Below, piece after piece: positions 15,119-23,613 of a stretch of 64,000 nucleotides of DNA. The notes under the pieces are model-generated. The model worked only from the letters and a program-made list of their open reading frames with translations, ran no database searches and was not told the DNA's origin. The stretch covers positions 209,519 through 273,518 of the forward strand of contig CAMAWT010000001.1 in the NCBI GenBank assembly GCA_945862065.1. The letters run 5' to 3'. Source of the stretch: Flavobacterium psychrophilum (GTDB lineage: Bacteria; Bacteroidota; Bacteroidia; Flavobacteriales; Flavobacteriaceae). A program made the position numbers and the translations under genes. Each line of letters starts with the position of its first letter. Position 1 is the first letter of the stretch.

Positions 15119-18100
15119 CTACTCCAACAACACAAACCCAGCCCAATAATAAGGCGAATATTTTGCTTTCATTTGAAATTGAGCCGTCTGAAAAGCTTCA
15201 TGAATTGATTTACCAGCAAAGCACTCACTGTAAAAAATTTCAAAAAGTTCAGCAGTTTGAGCATCGGGAACTTTCCATAAACTCATGATGATATTTTTTA
15301 CGCCTGCCATTTTAAAAGCACGCTGCAAACCAAAAACACCCTCACTGCCTTTTACTTCACCTAAGCCAGTTTCACAGGCACTCAATACCACCAACTGGCA
15401 AGCGCTTAAATCCAAATTAGAAATTTCGCTAGCGGTCAAAATACCATCTTCTGTAGTTGTGTTTCCTGCGGTTTTACCCCAATAATTATTAGCTCCAGCA
15501 AGTAATAAACCGGAACGCATCATTGGATCGTCTGAAGCTTTATAAATCTTTGACTTTCCTTGTTCAGCAAAAATGTCATCCGGAATTTCTTGTTTTGGGT
15601 CAGGAAAGAAAAAACCGTGAGTGGCAAGATGCAATATATAAGGAGTAGTTCTTCCATCTAATTGTTTGATGCTTTCCTCTGTTGCTTCACTTTCTTTATA
15701 AACAGTAGTAGTAAAACCATTTAGACTGCCTTTCAACTGTATCTGATTTATCTCATTATTAGTGCCATTCAAATAATCAAAGCCTGAAATTCCGCTCTGA
15801 CTTCTTAATGCTGCAATATCATTAGTGGGCTCAACTATTTCATTATAAATTTCGGTTTTAGGATTACTTTTATTATAATCAATTCCTCCATAAAGGAGTA
15901 ACTCAATATTACTTTTTTTGTCCAAACTGGAAACCTTATAATTTAATAATTCAGCTGGTGAACTTAAAATGTGAAGATTGTATTTTTCTCCTAAATTTTG
16001 ATTTTCAGATATAGGAAGTGCAGCAAAATCAATCTGATGTCCTAATCCTGCAGGAGACAAATAGATGGTTGTAATTCCTTGTAATTCATTTTTCAAGGGA
16101 TTCAAAAACAAATTACTAATACCACCTTTATCTAAATATTGTTTATCTATTCGAGAGCTGTCTTGTTGTACTTTATTTCTTCCCAACAAAAATTCAAGTT
16201 GCTTTTCTTCAAAAAGTGGAATAAATTTTGGAAACTTAGAATCTTCCTTCACAATGAACGCTGAATAAACAATACTGTCCGTTGCCATTTTGTTATAATA
16301 GTTATATGAAACAATATCAATAGAAATCTCATTTTTTTTCAATTTATCTTTAATTTGATTGAAATTTATTGAAATTGAATTTTTGAAATCTGAAAAAGTT
16401 CTAGATTCTTTTATTAACTCTTTTTCCAATTGTTCAGTTTCATCTATAAGCATTGAAAAATTTGAAGGACGTTTATCAATATTAAGTTCGGATAATTTAG
16501 TAACCTTCCTTTTGTTGGATACAAATTGCTCATATTTATCTTTTAGTAAAAGATTATTACTTTTTTGAATTGCTTTTTTAGTTTGTTCCTTTTTACGAAT
16601 GGTTAAATTTCTGATTAATAATTCATTATTGAAACAACTAGTTATAACAATTGGGTATTGACTTGAAATGTAGGTTAGAAATGATAATGGAGAAAACAAA
16701 TTTATTTTTTTGAAATTTAAATAAGTAATTATTTCATTCTCTGTTAATGTGTAAATATCATCAAGAGTTTTTTTCTGATTTAATGAAATAAATTGTTCAA
16801 AGTAATTTGAAGCTTTATCATCAATTCCTTCTGATTTATACAAAATTGCTAAATGGTGAATAGTAGTTATATAGTTTGGATGATTTTCCCCTAAAAATTG
16901 TCTAATAATTTCTAATGCTCTCAAATAAAGTATTTCTGCTTCTATGTATTTTTTTTGATATTGATACGATAAAGCTAAATTTACTAATGATATAGCGTAA
17001 TCTGGATTTCTATCACCATAAATACTTTTATAAATACTAGAAGCCTGAAAATATAATTTTTCTGCTTTTAAAAAATCTCTTTGCTTTTGATATAATCCCG
17101 CTAAATTATTTAAAGAAGTTGCATAATTAGTACTATTAATTCCAAATGTATTACTGTTGATTTCTGAAACTTTCAAAAGATGACTTTCAGCTTTAGTATA
17201 GTTACCTTGGACTTCATATAATTTTGCTAAGCCATCCAATGATAATGCGTAATCTGGGTGTGTTACTCCTAATATGTTTTTTCTAATTTCTAATGCTTTT
17301 AAGAATAATGGTTCAGCTTTTAAATAATTTCCTTCTAAAAAATATAGAAGAGCTAAACTATTTATTGAGACTGCATATTTAGAATTATTTTCACCAAAGC
17401 TATTTTTATTTATTTCAACAGATTCTTTTAATAATGGCTCTGCTAAAGAAAATTTGCTTTGATTTTGATATAATAATGCTAAATTGCTTAAAGAGGTTCC
17501 GTAATATGGATGTGTTTTACCAATGCTATTTTTTTCTAATTGTAATGCTTTTAAAAGTAAAGTTTCAGATTCATTATATTTAAATTGTAAATTGTATAAT
17601 GACCCGAGATTACCAATTGATATTGCATATTCAATACTATTTTCTCCAAAGTATTCTTTACTAATTTCAACTGAATTGAGATATAATATTTCTGCCTCTG
17701 AATAATTTCCTTCAAATTGATATAATGAAGCTAACTTATTTAAAGTTGCTAAATAGTCTCTGTTCTTTTCTCCGATAACTTCTTTTCGAATAGTTAAAAC
17801 ACTTAAAAAAAGTGGTTTTGCTTCTAAATATTTTGCTTGTTCAAAATATAAACATGCCAAATTATCTAAAAATGTAGCATACTGTGCATTATTTTCACCT
17901 ACAGTAACTTTGTAAATTTTTATTGCGTTTAAAAATTTATTTTCAGCTTCTAAATATCTTCTCTGTTTTTGATATAAAAATGCCAAGTTATTTAATGATG
18001 TGGCGTAGGATACATGGTTATCTCCATAAACATTCTTTCTTATCTTTGAAACCTTTACAAATAAAGGTTCTGCTTCAATGAACATATCTTTATTTGTATA

Positions 18101-18268
18101 ATAAATTGCTAAATTATTGATTAAATTAGCATAATCATTACTACTATTATCTCCTTTTTCTTCAGTTTGTAATATCTTATTTAATAGCAATTTAACATTA
18201 CTATCATTAATTTGCGCCAAGCTCAAAAATGAAAATAAAATAAAAAATAGTGTTAGAATTATTTTCAT
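15119..18268 (-). CDS. Exported TPR-CHAT caspase-like protease
   Basis: This 1049-aa protein has a signal peptide (MKIILTLFFILFSFLSLAQ) and about ten TPR_12-type repeats (about 40-500, recurring ATSLNNLAxLYxxQ with a 42-residue period). A coiled linker (about 590-680) leads to a C-terminal CHAT domain (about 760-1049). The CHAT catalytic pair is visible: His in HLATHGF (about 884) and Cys in LSACETG (about 965). The protein ends YYWAGFVLLE as CHAT proteins do. It should act outside the cytoplasm as a protease cued by TPR-bound partners. It is the last gene of the sigma - membrane protein - M48 - CHAT operon, 3 bp after the M48 stop. Confidence 0.9.
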   Translation of the reverse strand: MKIILTLFFILFSFLSLAQINDSNVKLLLNKILQTEEKGDNSSNDYANLINNLAIYYTNKDMFIEAEPLFVKVSKIRKNVYGDNHVSYATSLNNLAFLYQKQRRYLEAENKFLNAIKIYKVTVGENNAQYATFLDNLACLYFEQAKYLEAKPLFLSVLTIRKEVIGEKNRDYLATLNKLASLYQFEGNYSEAEILYLNSVEISKEYFGENSIEYAISIGNLGSLYNLQFKYNESETLLLKALQLEKNSIGKTHPYYGTSLSNLALLYQNQSKFSLAEPLLKESVEINKNSFGENNSKYAVSINSLALLYFLEGNYLKAEPLFLKALEIRKNILGVTHPDYALSLDGLAKLYEVQGNYTKAESHLLKVSEINSNTFGINSTNYATSLNNLAGLYQKQRDFLKAEKLYFQASSIYKSIYGDRNPDYAISLVNLALSYQYQKKYIEAEILYLRALEIIRQFLGENHPNYITTIHHLAILYKSEGIDDKASNYFEQFISLNQKKTLDDIYTLTENEIITYLNFKKINLFSPLSFLTYISSQYPIVITSCFNNELLIRNLTIRKKEQTKKAIQKSNNLLLKDKYEQFVSNKRKVTKLSELNIDKRPSNFSMLIDETEQLEKELIKESRTFSDFKNSISINFNQIKDKLKKNEISIDIVSYNYYNKMATDSIVYSAFIVKEDSKFPKFIPLFEEKQLEFLLGRNKVQQDSSRIDKQYLDKGGISNLFLNPLKNELQGITTIYLSPAGLGHQIDFAALPISENQNLGEKYNLHILSSPAELLNYKVSSLDKKSNIELLLYGGIDYNKSNPKTEIYNEIVEPTNDIAALRSQSGISGFDYLNGTNNEINQIQLKGSLNGFTTTVYKESEATEESIKQLDGRTTPYILHLATHGFFFPDPKQEIPDDIFAEQGKSKIYKASDDPMMRSGLLLAGANNYWGKTAGNTTTEDGILTASEISNLDLSACQLVVLSACETGLGEVKGSEGVFGLQRAFKMAGVKNIIMSLWKVPDAQTAELFEIFYSECFAGKSIHEAFQTAQFQMKAKYSPYYWAGFVLLE

Positions 18269-18271
18269 AAT

Positions 18272-19432
18272 CTACATTTTTAACTCTCTCCAAATTTCAT
18301 CTGCCTTTTTTTTACTATCTGAATGATAATAGGCAATTGCCAAAATCCGTTGTGCATCATTAGTTTTCTGTTTTTCCAATAGCAATTCTTTTATTTTCCC
18401 AATGGCACCTTCTGGGTTACCTAACAACTCATAAACACAAGCCAAATTAATATACCCTTTCGTAAATTTCGGGTCTAATCGTATTGCTTCTTGAAAGTCT
18501 TTTTGGGCACTTAATAACAATTCGGTCATTTGCTGTGCTCTGTCATTATTACTCCTAGTGGTTTCTTGTGCAAGCCTACTTTTATTTTCAACTTCTAATG
18601 GATATAAAAATCGGTTTGGGAATTCGTATTCCTCTCTTGTTTTTACTTTCAAGAGTAACGCCTTTCTCGCTTTCGCAACTCCAATATTGTTCAAATTCTC
18701 TCTAAAAGGAATTTTCCCATTGGCACTTTCAAAACACTTTATTGCCACATCATATTGCTTGTTTTCTAAAGCGACCAAACCATTTTTAAAATCATTATAT
18801 AACTCACTTGCCTTTTTATCTGCACTTTGTGCTAGATCTATTCTTTCTTGAAGTGAAGGATAATTTTCTTGTATGTCTGCCAAATTATAAGCCTTGTAAA
18901 TTTTAATTATCAATTTTTCTTGTAAACCATGTGGCTCAAAACCTGCAGCAGCGGCAAAAAAGAAACCTTTGATGTCGGCTTCAGTTTCTTTATCTTTTCT
19001 AGCATTTGATGAAGCAGACCCAATAGTTTTTTTTAAATTAGGCTTTACTGTATTTAAATTGGCAAAACCATAATCTCTACAAAAGGTGTGGTCATTAAAA
19101 TGATGGGTAAGCTCGTGACTCAATACTATGGCTAAGGCATTTAAACTGTCCTTACCAAAAGTTTGACATATTTTGTAAAATGCTTCATCAATTTGAATTG
19201 TAGGTTGACCTTTTGTAACATATTTAGCAGGAGGTATTGGCACTTTTCCTTTTTTTACAATTTTAAATTCAGGTTTTGTTTTTGCACTGCCATAAACCGA
19301 AATAAGTCGGTCAAATACAAATTGTACTTGGTTGTGGGTATTAGTATTAGTTTGCCCAAAAGTTAAGCCAGTATAGCTGCACATAAGTACAGCTATCAAA
19401 TACATTTTAAAGTAGGGTCTTTTATTTTCCAT
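18272..19432 (-). CDS. Exported M48-like zinc metalloprotease with TPR repeats
   Basis: This 386-aa protein has a signal peptide (ends LTFGQ at about 27). The zinc-protease motif HELTH lies at 106-110 inside AIVLSHELTHHFND, with a likely third ligand in DKETEADIKGF (about 150). The second half holds TPR-like repeats (TKGYINLACVYELLGNPEGA). It resembles BepA-type M48 proteases that handle outer-membrane proteins; that role is inferred. The start overlaps the upstream gene by 11 bp, and the CHAT gene follows within 4 bp, so the two proteases should be made together. Confidence 0.85.
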   Translation of the reverse strand: MENKRPYFKMYLIAVLMCSYTGLTFGQTNTNTHNQVQFVFDRLISVYGSAKTKPEFKIVKKGKVPIPPAKYVTKGQPTIQIDEAFYKICQTFGKDSLNALAIVLSHELTHHFNDHTFCRDYGFANLNTVKPNLKKTIGSASSNARKDKETEADIKGFFFAAAAGFEPHGLQEKLIIKIYKAYNLADIQENYPSLQERIDLAQSADKKASELYNDFKNGLVALENKQYDVAIKCFESANGKIPFRENLNNIGVAKARKALLLKVKTREEYEFPNRFLYPLEVENKSRLAQETTRSNNDRAQQMTELLLSAQKDFQEAIRLDPKFTKGYINLACVYELLGNPEGAIGKIKELLLEKQKTNDAQRILAIAYYHSDSKKKADEIWRELKM

Positions 19433-20642
19433 TTTCAGATAGAATATTATCTAAATTATTGATTAAATTAGTATCGCTAATTTTTTTATAAAGTTGAGGT
19501 GCAGTAGTAATAGTCAACTTGAAGTAATCGGCATCTTTTTTTAGATAATATGTTTCTTCATAAAGCACAATAGTATTTTCTTTAGCAGTGTTCGAAACAT
19601 ACAATACTAATGCTTTACCATCAAAAACATATTGTTTTTCTCTTTCTTTCAATAATGCTAATTCCTTTTCGAGCGAGTTCTTTTTAGTTTCTAATTCTTT
19701 TACTCTGGAATTAACACCCACTTTATTTTCAGAAAATTCATTTTCAAGCAGTTGTCTATATTTTTCAATGGCAGTAACAATCGATAGCATTCTAGCCTTT
19801 TGATTGTTTTCTGTAATCTCAATAGTGTTGGAAGAAACTCCCATACCACTTTCAATAACAGGTGCATTTTTGGTAACCGAAGCTACCTCAGCCAAAGCTT
19901 CCGAAGGAATTTCAGCAGTAATTGTACCTTTTGATGTAGTATCTTTTTTAACCGGAGCAGTTACCACATTAGTATCACCAGGTTGAACTAAATTGGTGTC
20001 AGTATTAAACTTAAAATACATAATTCCTGCTGTCAAAACAATACATGCCGCAGCAGCATATTTTATCCGAGATAAAGAGATAACTTTAGTCTCTTTTTTA
20101 GCAGTAACAGAATAAACAGGAGATTCTTCCGAGGTAACTAATTCCTTATCCCAAGCATTCATTTTTTCTTTGAGAGTTTCACGTTCTTTTTTGGTAATAG
20201 CTAAGGCTATAGCATCATCAGAAAGCTGAAAACTTAGTTTATCAAAAGTATTAGGAAGTTCCGTTTTAATGCGTTTACGCTCCACTTTTGTAATGGCATT
20301 TTTTAAATCAGTAAAGAAGTGCACCTCTTTTTCAAAAGTGCTGTTTTTTGATGTAATCAAATAATCAATAGCTTCAGAACTAATTCCTAAAACATGGTTT
20401 TCAGCCAACTCTTTTATCAAAGAAATGTAAACAGTATCTAATTTAGAAATGATTTTCTCATCATCTTTCAATCCCAAACTATAAATAGCAGCATACACTG
20501 GTTTAGCATCCTTCTCAAAATCAAGAAAGGAAGTAGTAAACTTTTCCCAAAAAGCTATATTCGTTTGGTTGATATCAAAACTGGCATCTTTTTCCAATTT
20601 TGGCAACAACAAACTTTGTACTATGTCGATAGCTAATTTCAT
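19422..20642 (-). CDS. Single-pass membrane protein, candidate anti-sigma factor
   Basis: This 406-aa protein has a cytoplasmic N-terminal helical half (1-190), one transmembrane helix (about 194-211, YAAAACIVLTAGIMYFKF) and an exported half with a coiled coil (about 295-345). It starts 2 bp after the sigma factor stop. A membrane protein directly behind an ECF sigma gene is usually its anti-sigma partner. The sequence lacks the common ZAS Cys/His signature, so this is inferred from position and topology. Confidence 0.65.
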   Translation of the reverse strand: MKLAIDIVQSLLLPKLEKDASFDINQTNIAFWEKFTTSFLDFEKDAKPVYAAIYSLGLKDDEKIISKLDTVYISLIKELAENHVLGISSEAIDYLITSKNSTFEKEVHFFTDLKNAITKVERKRIKTELPNTFDKLSFQLSDDAIALAITKKERETLKEKMNAWDKELVTSEESPVYSVTAKKETKVISLSRIKYAAAACIVLTAGIMYFKFNTDTNLVQPGDTNVVTAPVKKDTTSKGTITAEIPSEALAEVASVTKNAPVIESGMGVSSNTIEITENNQKARMLSIVTAIEKYRQLLENEFSENKVGVNSRVKELETKKNSLEKELALLKEREKQYVFDGKALVLYVSNTAKENTIVLYEETYYLKKDADYFKLTITTAPQLYKKISDTNLINNLDNILSENGK

Positions 20643-20644
20643 TT

Positions 20645-21265
20645 TTATTGATTCAATTCGTTATAAGCAATTTTTTCCAATCGTTTTTGGCATTTTGCCT
20701 TTTGATTTCGGGTATTAACTTCATTGGTATAACCAAATTCAGTAGTCAAATCATTCATTGATTTTTTGTGATACCAAAACAAAGTAAGCAATTCATAACA
20801 ATGACCTCCAGCAGCTTTCATCTTTTCTAAAGCAGTTTCTATTGCCAAAAATTGCGGTTCATTGGAGTGATCTACAGCATCCAAACTATCAGTTATAGAA
20901 GAATGATAACCATTAGGGTTTTCATCATCGTCATCCTCGGAATTATCTTTATAGTCAGTGGTCAATTTACTTTTTTCAAGAGTATTCAACAATTGAAAAC
21001 GACATACAGAATTCAAATAGGTTTGAAATGAAGCGGTAAGAACAAAATCACCTTTTACTATTTTTTCATAAAGTATGATATTGGCATCTTGAAAAACATC
21101 TTCAAGTTCATAATCACTAATTTTCCCACTAGTCATTTTCCTCATAAACCCCAAACAATTAGCTTTACATCGTTTATAAACGATACCTAAATAATCGGAA
21201 TTCTCTTTTATTTTAACTAACAACTCCTGGTCAGTAAGATTTGAAAAATTGTTTTTGTCTGCCAT
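20645..21265 (-). CDS. ECF-type RNA polymerase sigma factor
   Basis: This 206-aa sigma-70 family protein has region 2 at about 10-90 (YELEDVFQDANIILYEKI contains the polymerase-binding DVFQDA motif; SFQTYLNSVCRFQLLN is the promoter-melting part). Region 4 is at about 140-200 (GHCYELLTLFWYHKKSMNDLTTEFGY, then TRNQKAKCQKRL). An acidic linker separates them. It is the first gene of a four-gene operon. Five identical-type promoters lie in the neighbouring genes and none was found outside, making it their likely reader. Its own upstream region lacks the 16-nt-spaced motif, so it may be transcribed by the main polymerase. Confidence 0.9.
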   Translation of the reverse strand: MADKNNFSNLTDQELLVKIKENSDYLGIVYKRCKANCLGFMRKMTSGKISDYELEDVFQDANIILYEKIVKGDFVLTASFQTYLNSVCRFQLLNTLEKSKLTTDYKDNSEDDDDENPNGYHSSITDSLDAVDHSNEPQFLAIETALEKMKAAGGHCYELLTLFWYHKKSMNDLTTEFGYTNEVNTRNQKAKCQKRLEKIAYNELNQ

Positions 21266-21343
21266 GGTAACCTCTATATTTGTATATAAAATCTTAAAGG
21301 CAGCAATTTAAGATTTTTTTGTCACTTTAAAAATGTTATAACA

Positions 21344-21375
21344 AATCAATCTCTTTATTGCTAAAGAGATTGATT
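21344..21375 (-). terminator. Perfect hairpin after the 124-aa gene
   Basis: AATCAATCTCTTTA and TAAAGAGATTGATT form a perfect 14-bp stem with a TTGC loop. It lies just after the stop of the gene at 21390-21764 and before the sigma operon, so it separates the two transcripts. Confidence 0.75.
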
Positions 21376-21389
21376 CATTTTACATTGAA

Positions 21390-21764
21390 TTATCTACTGA
21401 TATAACTTTTATTTCCATTGCTGTTAATGTAGTACTGACCACCTCTAGAACCAGTATATACTGGCGTTGGTGTTGTATAAGTTGGCGTTGAATAAGTTGG
21501 CGTTGAATAATAGGTCGGCGCACTATAAGTTGAAGGTGCAACATAGTAATTATCAGCTGGTTTAGTTCCATAATTTCCAGTGTACGGATTTACATTTCTA
21601 ACAGTACTGTAATTGTCATTTCGGGTAGTGTTTGGAGTGGTTCGGTAATAACCTTGAACATAAGTTCCATTACTGTTAGTGTAACCCGAAACATAAGTTG
21701 AAGTTTGAGCAAAAGAATTAGCTGCTGCAAATAAAAACGCGATAAAGAAGAATAATTTTTTCAT
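21390..21764 (-). CDS. Exported Tyr/Thr/Pro-rich repeat protein
   Basis: This 124-aa protein has a signal peptide (MKKLFFFIAFLFAAANSFAQ). The mature part is low in charged residues and has repeated YSTPTY and YTTPTP units. It ends YYINSNGNKSYISR, a short motif seen in many flavobacterial exported proteins. It lies directly behind promoter 4. It probably coats or sits in the envelope. Confidence 0.7.
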   Translation of the reverse strand: MKKLFFFIAFLFAAANSFAQTSTYVSGYTNSNGTYVQGYYRTTPNTTRNDNYSTVRNVNPYTGNYGTKPADNYYVAPSTYSAPTYYSTPTYSTPTYTTPTPVYTGSRGGQYYINSNGNKSYISR

Positions 21765-21805
21765 GATAATAAATTTAAATTGTTAATGATTAATTGTTTT
21801 ATACA

Positions 21806-21836
21806 AGTTAATAGTGAAATTGTAAAAAGGTAACCC
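21806..21836 (-). promoter_or_regulatory. ECF-type promoter 4 (GGGTTACC-N15-TATTAAC)
   Basis: GGGTTACC is at 21829-21836 on the minus strand and TATTAAC follows after 15 nt. The leader after it is closely similar to that of promoter 5 up to the start codon, so the two genes share a duplicated control region. Confidence 0.75.
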
Positions 21837-21858
21837 TGATTTTATTTTTTATTTTTTT

Positions 21859-22410
21859 TTAGAATCCACCGTATAGTGTACTTCTAATAGTTTCTGAAGG
21901 AGACAAACTTGGTAAACCGCTACTGCTGTTCATAAAAGTATCATACGCACCAAAGTTATTTGGGATTAAAGTTTGCGATGGTGTTAAACTTGGTAAACCA
22001 CTACTACTATTATTATAAACATCATAACCACCATAAATGTTTGAGGAAAGAGTTTGAGAAGGTGTTAAATTTGGCAATCCGCTGCTACTATTGTTATAAA
22101 TATCATAGCCTCCATAAATGTTAGAAGAAATAGTTTGAGAAGGTGTTAAACTTGGTAGACCACTACTACTATTGTTATAAACATCATAACCTCCATAAAT
22201 GTTAGAAGAAATAGTTTGAGAAGGTGTTAAACTAGGTAAGCCACTACTACTATTGTTATAAATATCATAGCCACCATAAGTATTTTGCTTAATGGTTTGA
22301 GAAGGAGTAAGATTTTGATACCCATTAGTCGTTCCGTAAACATTGTAACTTGACTGAGCATTTACACTAAAACATAGAGCAAATAAAGCGATTGAAAGTA
22401 ATTTTTTCAT
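21859..22410 (-). CDS. Exported protein with 27-residue tandem repeats
   Basis: This 183-aa protein has a signal peptide (MKKLLSIALFALCFSVNAQ) and about six copies of a 27-residue unit, with core NNSSSGLPSLTPSQTISSNI then YGGYDVY. Charged residues are almost absent. The repeats are also nearly identical in DNA. It is controlled by promoter 5. A surface or fibre-forming role is possible but not shown. Confidence 0.75.
   Translation of the reverse strand: MKKLLSIALFALCFSVNAQSSYNVYGTTNGYQNLTPSQTIKQNTYGGYDIYNNSSSGLPSLTPSQTISSNIYGGYDVYNNSSSGLPSLTPSQTISSNIYGGYDIYNNSSSGLPNLTPSQTLSSNIYGGYDVYNNSSSGLPSLTPSQTLIPNNFGAYDTFMNSSSGLPSLSPSETIRSTLYGGF
21880..22310 (-). repeat. 81-bp in-frame tandem repeats
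   Basis: The repeats coding for the 27-residue unit differ by only a few bases over the central four copies. Such arrays expand and contract by slippage, so copy number may vary between strains. Confidence 0.75.
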
Positions 22411-22456
22411 GATAAGTAATTTTTTAAATTGTGAATGATTAATTTGTTTTTATACT

Positions 22457-22487
22457 AGTTAATATTCAAAAAGTAAAAAGGTAACCC
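22457..22487 (-). promoter_or_regulatory. ECF-type promoter 5 (GGGTTACC-N15-TATTAAC)
   Basis: GGGTTACC is at 22480-22487 on the minus strand, with TATTAAC 15 nt later. It is followed by a 46-nt stretch to the start of the 27-residue-repeat protein gene. It is the most distal member of the promoter set. Confidence 0.75.
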
Positions 22488-22750
22488 ATAGAAATGAAAA
22501 TATTTTTTTTATTATGTTTTATATCACAGAAGTCAGGTTCATCCTGACAATTCAACTATAAAATATAAATACAAAAAAAATACAACGTACTAATTTTAAG
22601 TGTAGCAAACTAGGGTAACTTTTACCCTCGAAAACAAAACGAAGGTAATTTTATTCAAATTTTACTCTCGTTCTTTTTGTTTCAACACTCCAATAGTTAA
22701 AATCGGTAAAACTTTTAATGATAAAAATGACAATCTTAATTTAGATATAT

Positions 22751-22782
22751 TACATTTGCATAATACTACACATTGTGTAGTA
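22751..22782 (+). promoter_or_regulatory. abiE promoter with palindromic operator
   Basis: A Bacteroidota -7 element TACATTTGC (22751-22759) is followed immediately by TACTACACA-T-TGTGTAGTA (22764-22782), a perfect palindrome with 9-bp arms. AbiEi-type antitoxins are known to repress their own operon by binding inverted repeats near the promoter, so this is the expected operator. Confidence 0.7.
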
Positions 22783-22803
22783 ATGCGCAAACAAAATATA
22801 TAG

Positions 22804-23613
22804 ATGAAAATAGGGGTTCAATCATATAATTATTTAGAAGACTATCTTGATGCTGTTAGAGCTAAAGGTAGATATGCCTTTACAATTGATGAACTTAAAG
22901 ATAAATTTGATATATCGGATAAAGCAATTCATCAAAATTTATACCGTTTAAAAGCAAAAAAAAGAATAGTTCAAGTTCGTCAAAGGTTTTACACCATACT
23001 TCCAGCAGAATATGCAAGACAAGGAATGTTACCTACAAATCTTTTTATTGACGATATGATGAATATGTTACATAAAAAATATTACGTTGGTTTAATTTCA
23101 GCAGCAGCTATTCACGGTGCATCACACCAACAATCAATGGAAACATTCGTAATTACTGAAAAACCAGCTTTAAGAGATATAAAAACTAAAAAGTTAAAAA
23201 TCAATTTTTTCGTTAAAAATGATTGGAATAAAGACGACATCAAACAAGTAAAAACCGATGCTGGTTTTATAAATGTTTCTTCTCCAGAACTTACAGCTTT
23301 AGATTTATTATCCTATGTAGATAAAATAGGAATGAATAGAGTAATAACTATTTTATCAGAATTAGTAGAAGTAATAAAACCAACAAATCTCAATAAAACA
23401 GCCAAAAACTATTCACAAACAGCAGCTGTGCAACGGCTAGGATATTTATTAGAAACAGAACTCAATAACCAAAAACTAAGTGTTATTTTATATAAAATTA
23501 TAGCACATAAAATAGGGGTAAATATTCCTTTAATGCCGGGGAAAGATAAAATTGGCGAAGTGGATTTAAAATGGAAAATTATCCGAAATATTAAAATTGA
23601 AAGTGATTTATGA
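22804..23613 (+). CDS. abiEi: AbiEi-type antitoxin
   Basis: This 269-aa protein has an N-terminal winged helix (about 15-65, YAFTIDELKDKFDISDKAIH, then RLKAKKRIVQVRQRFYTIL) and the AbiEi antitoxin/C-terminal domain (about 85-250, YYVGLISAAAIHGASHQQS, then SSPELTALDLL). The family represses its operon and neutralises the AbiEii nucleotidyltransferase toxin in a type IV arrangement. The stop overlaps the toxin start by 4 bp (ATGA). Confidence 0.9.
   Translation: MKIGVQSYNYLEDYLDAVRAKGRYAFTIDELKDKFDISDKAIHQNLYRLKAKKRIVQVRQRFYTILPAEYARQGMLPTNLFIDDMMNMLHKKYYVGLISAAAIHGASHQQSMETFVITEKPALRDIKTKKLKINFFVKNDWNKDDIKQVKTDAGFINVSSPELTALDLLSYVDKIGMNRVITILSELVEVIKPTNLNKTAKNYSQTAAVQRLGYLLETELNNQKLSVILYKIIAHKIGVNIPLMPGKDKIGEVDLKWKIIRNIKIESDL

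Larger units (their letters stand above)
22411..22803. other. Divergent control region between sigma cluster and toxin-antitoxin pair
   Basis: No gene is seen. On the minus strand it holds promoter 5. It also has a small hairpin GTCAGG-TTCAT-CCTGAC (22532-22548), a palindrome AGGGTAA-CTT-TTACCCT (22612-22628) and, toward the right, the promoter and operator of the AbiEi gene. Confidence 0.6.

Noticed and set aside
21256..21275. GGTTACC directly before the sigma gene start as a sixth ECF promoter
   Set aside because: It touches the ATG and has no TATWAAY box 15 nt later; it is more likely a ribosome-binding context.
21880..22310. CRISPR-like array
   Set aside because: The 81-bp repeats are contiguous, in frame and translated; there are no spacers. 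No CRISPR array or cas gene was seen in the window.
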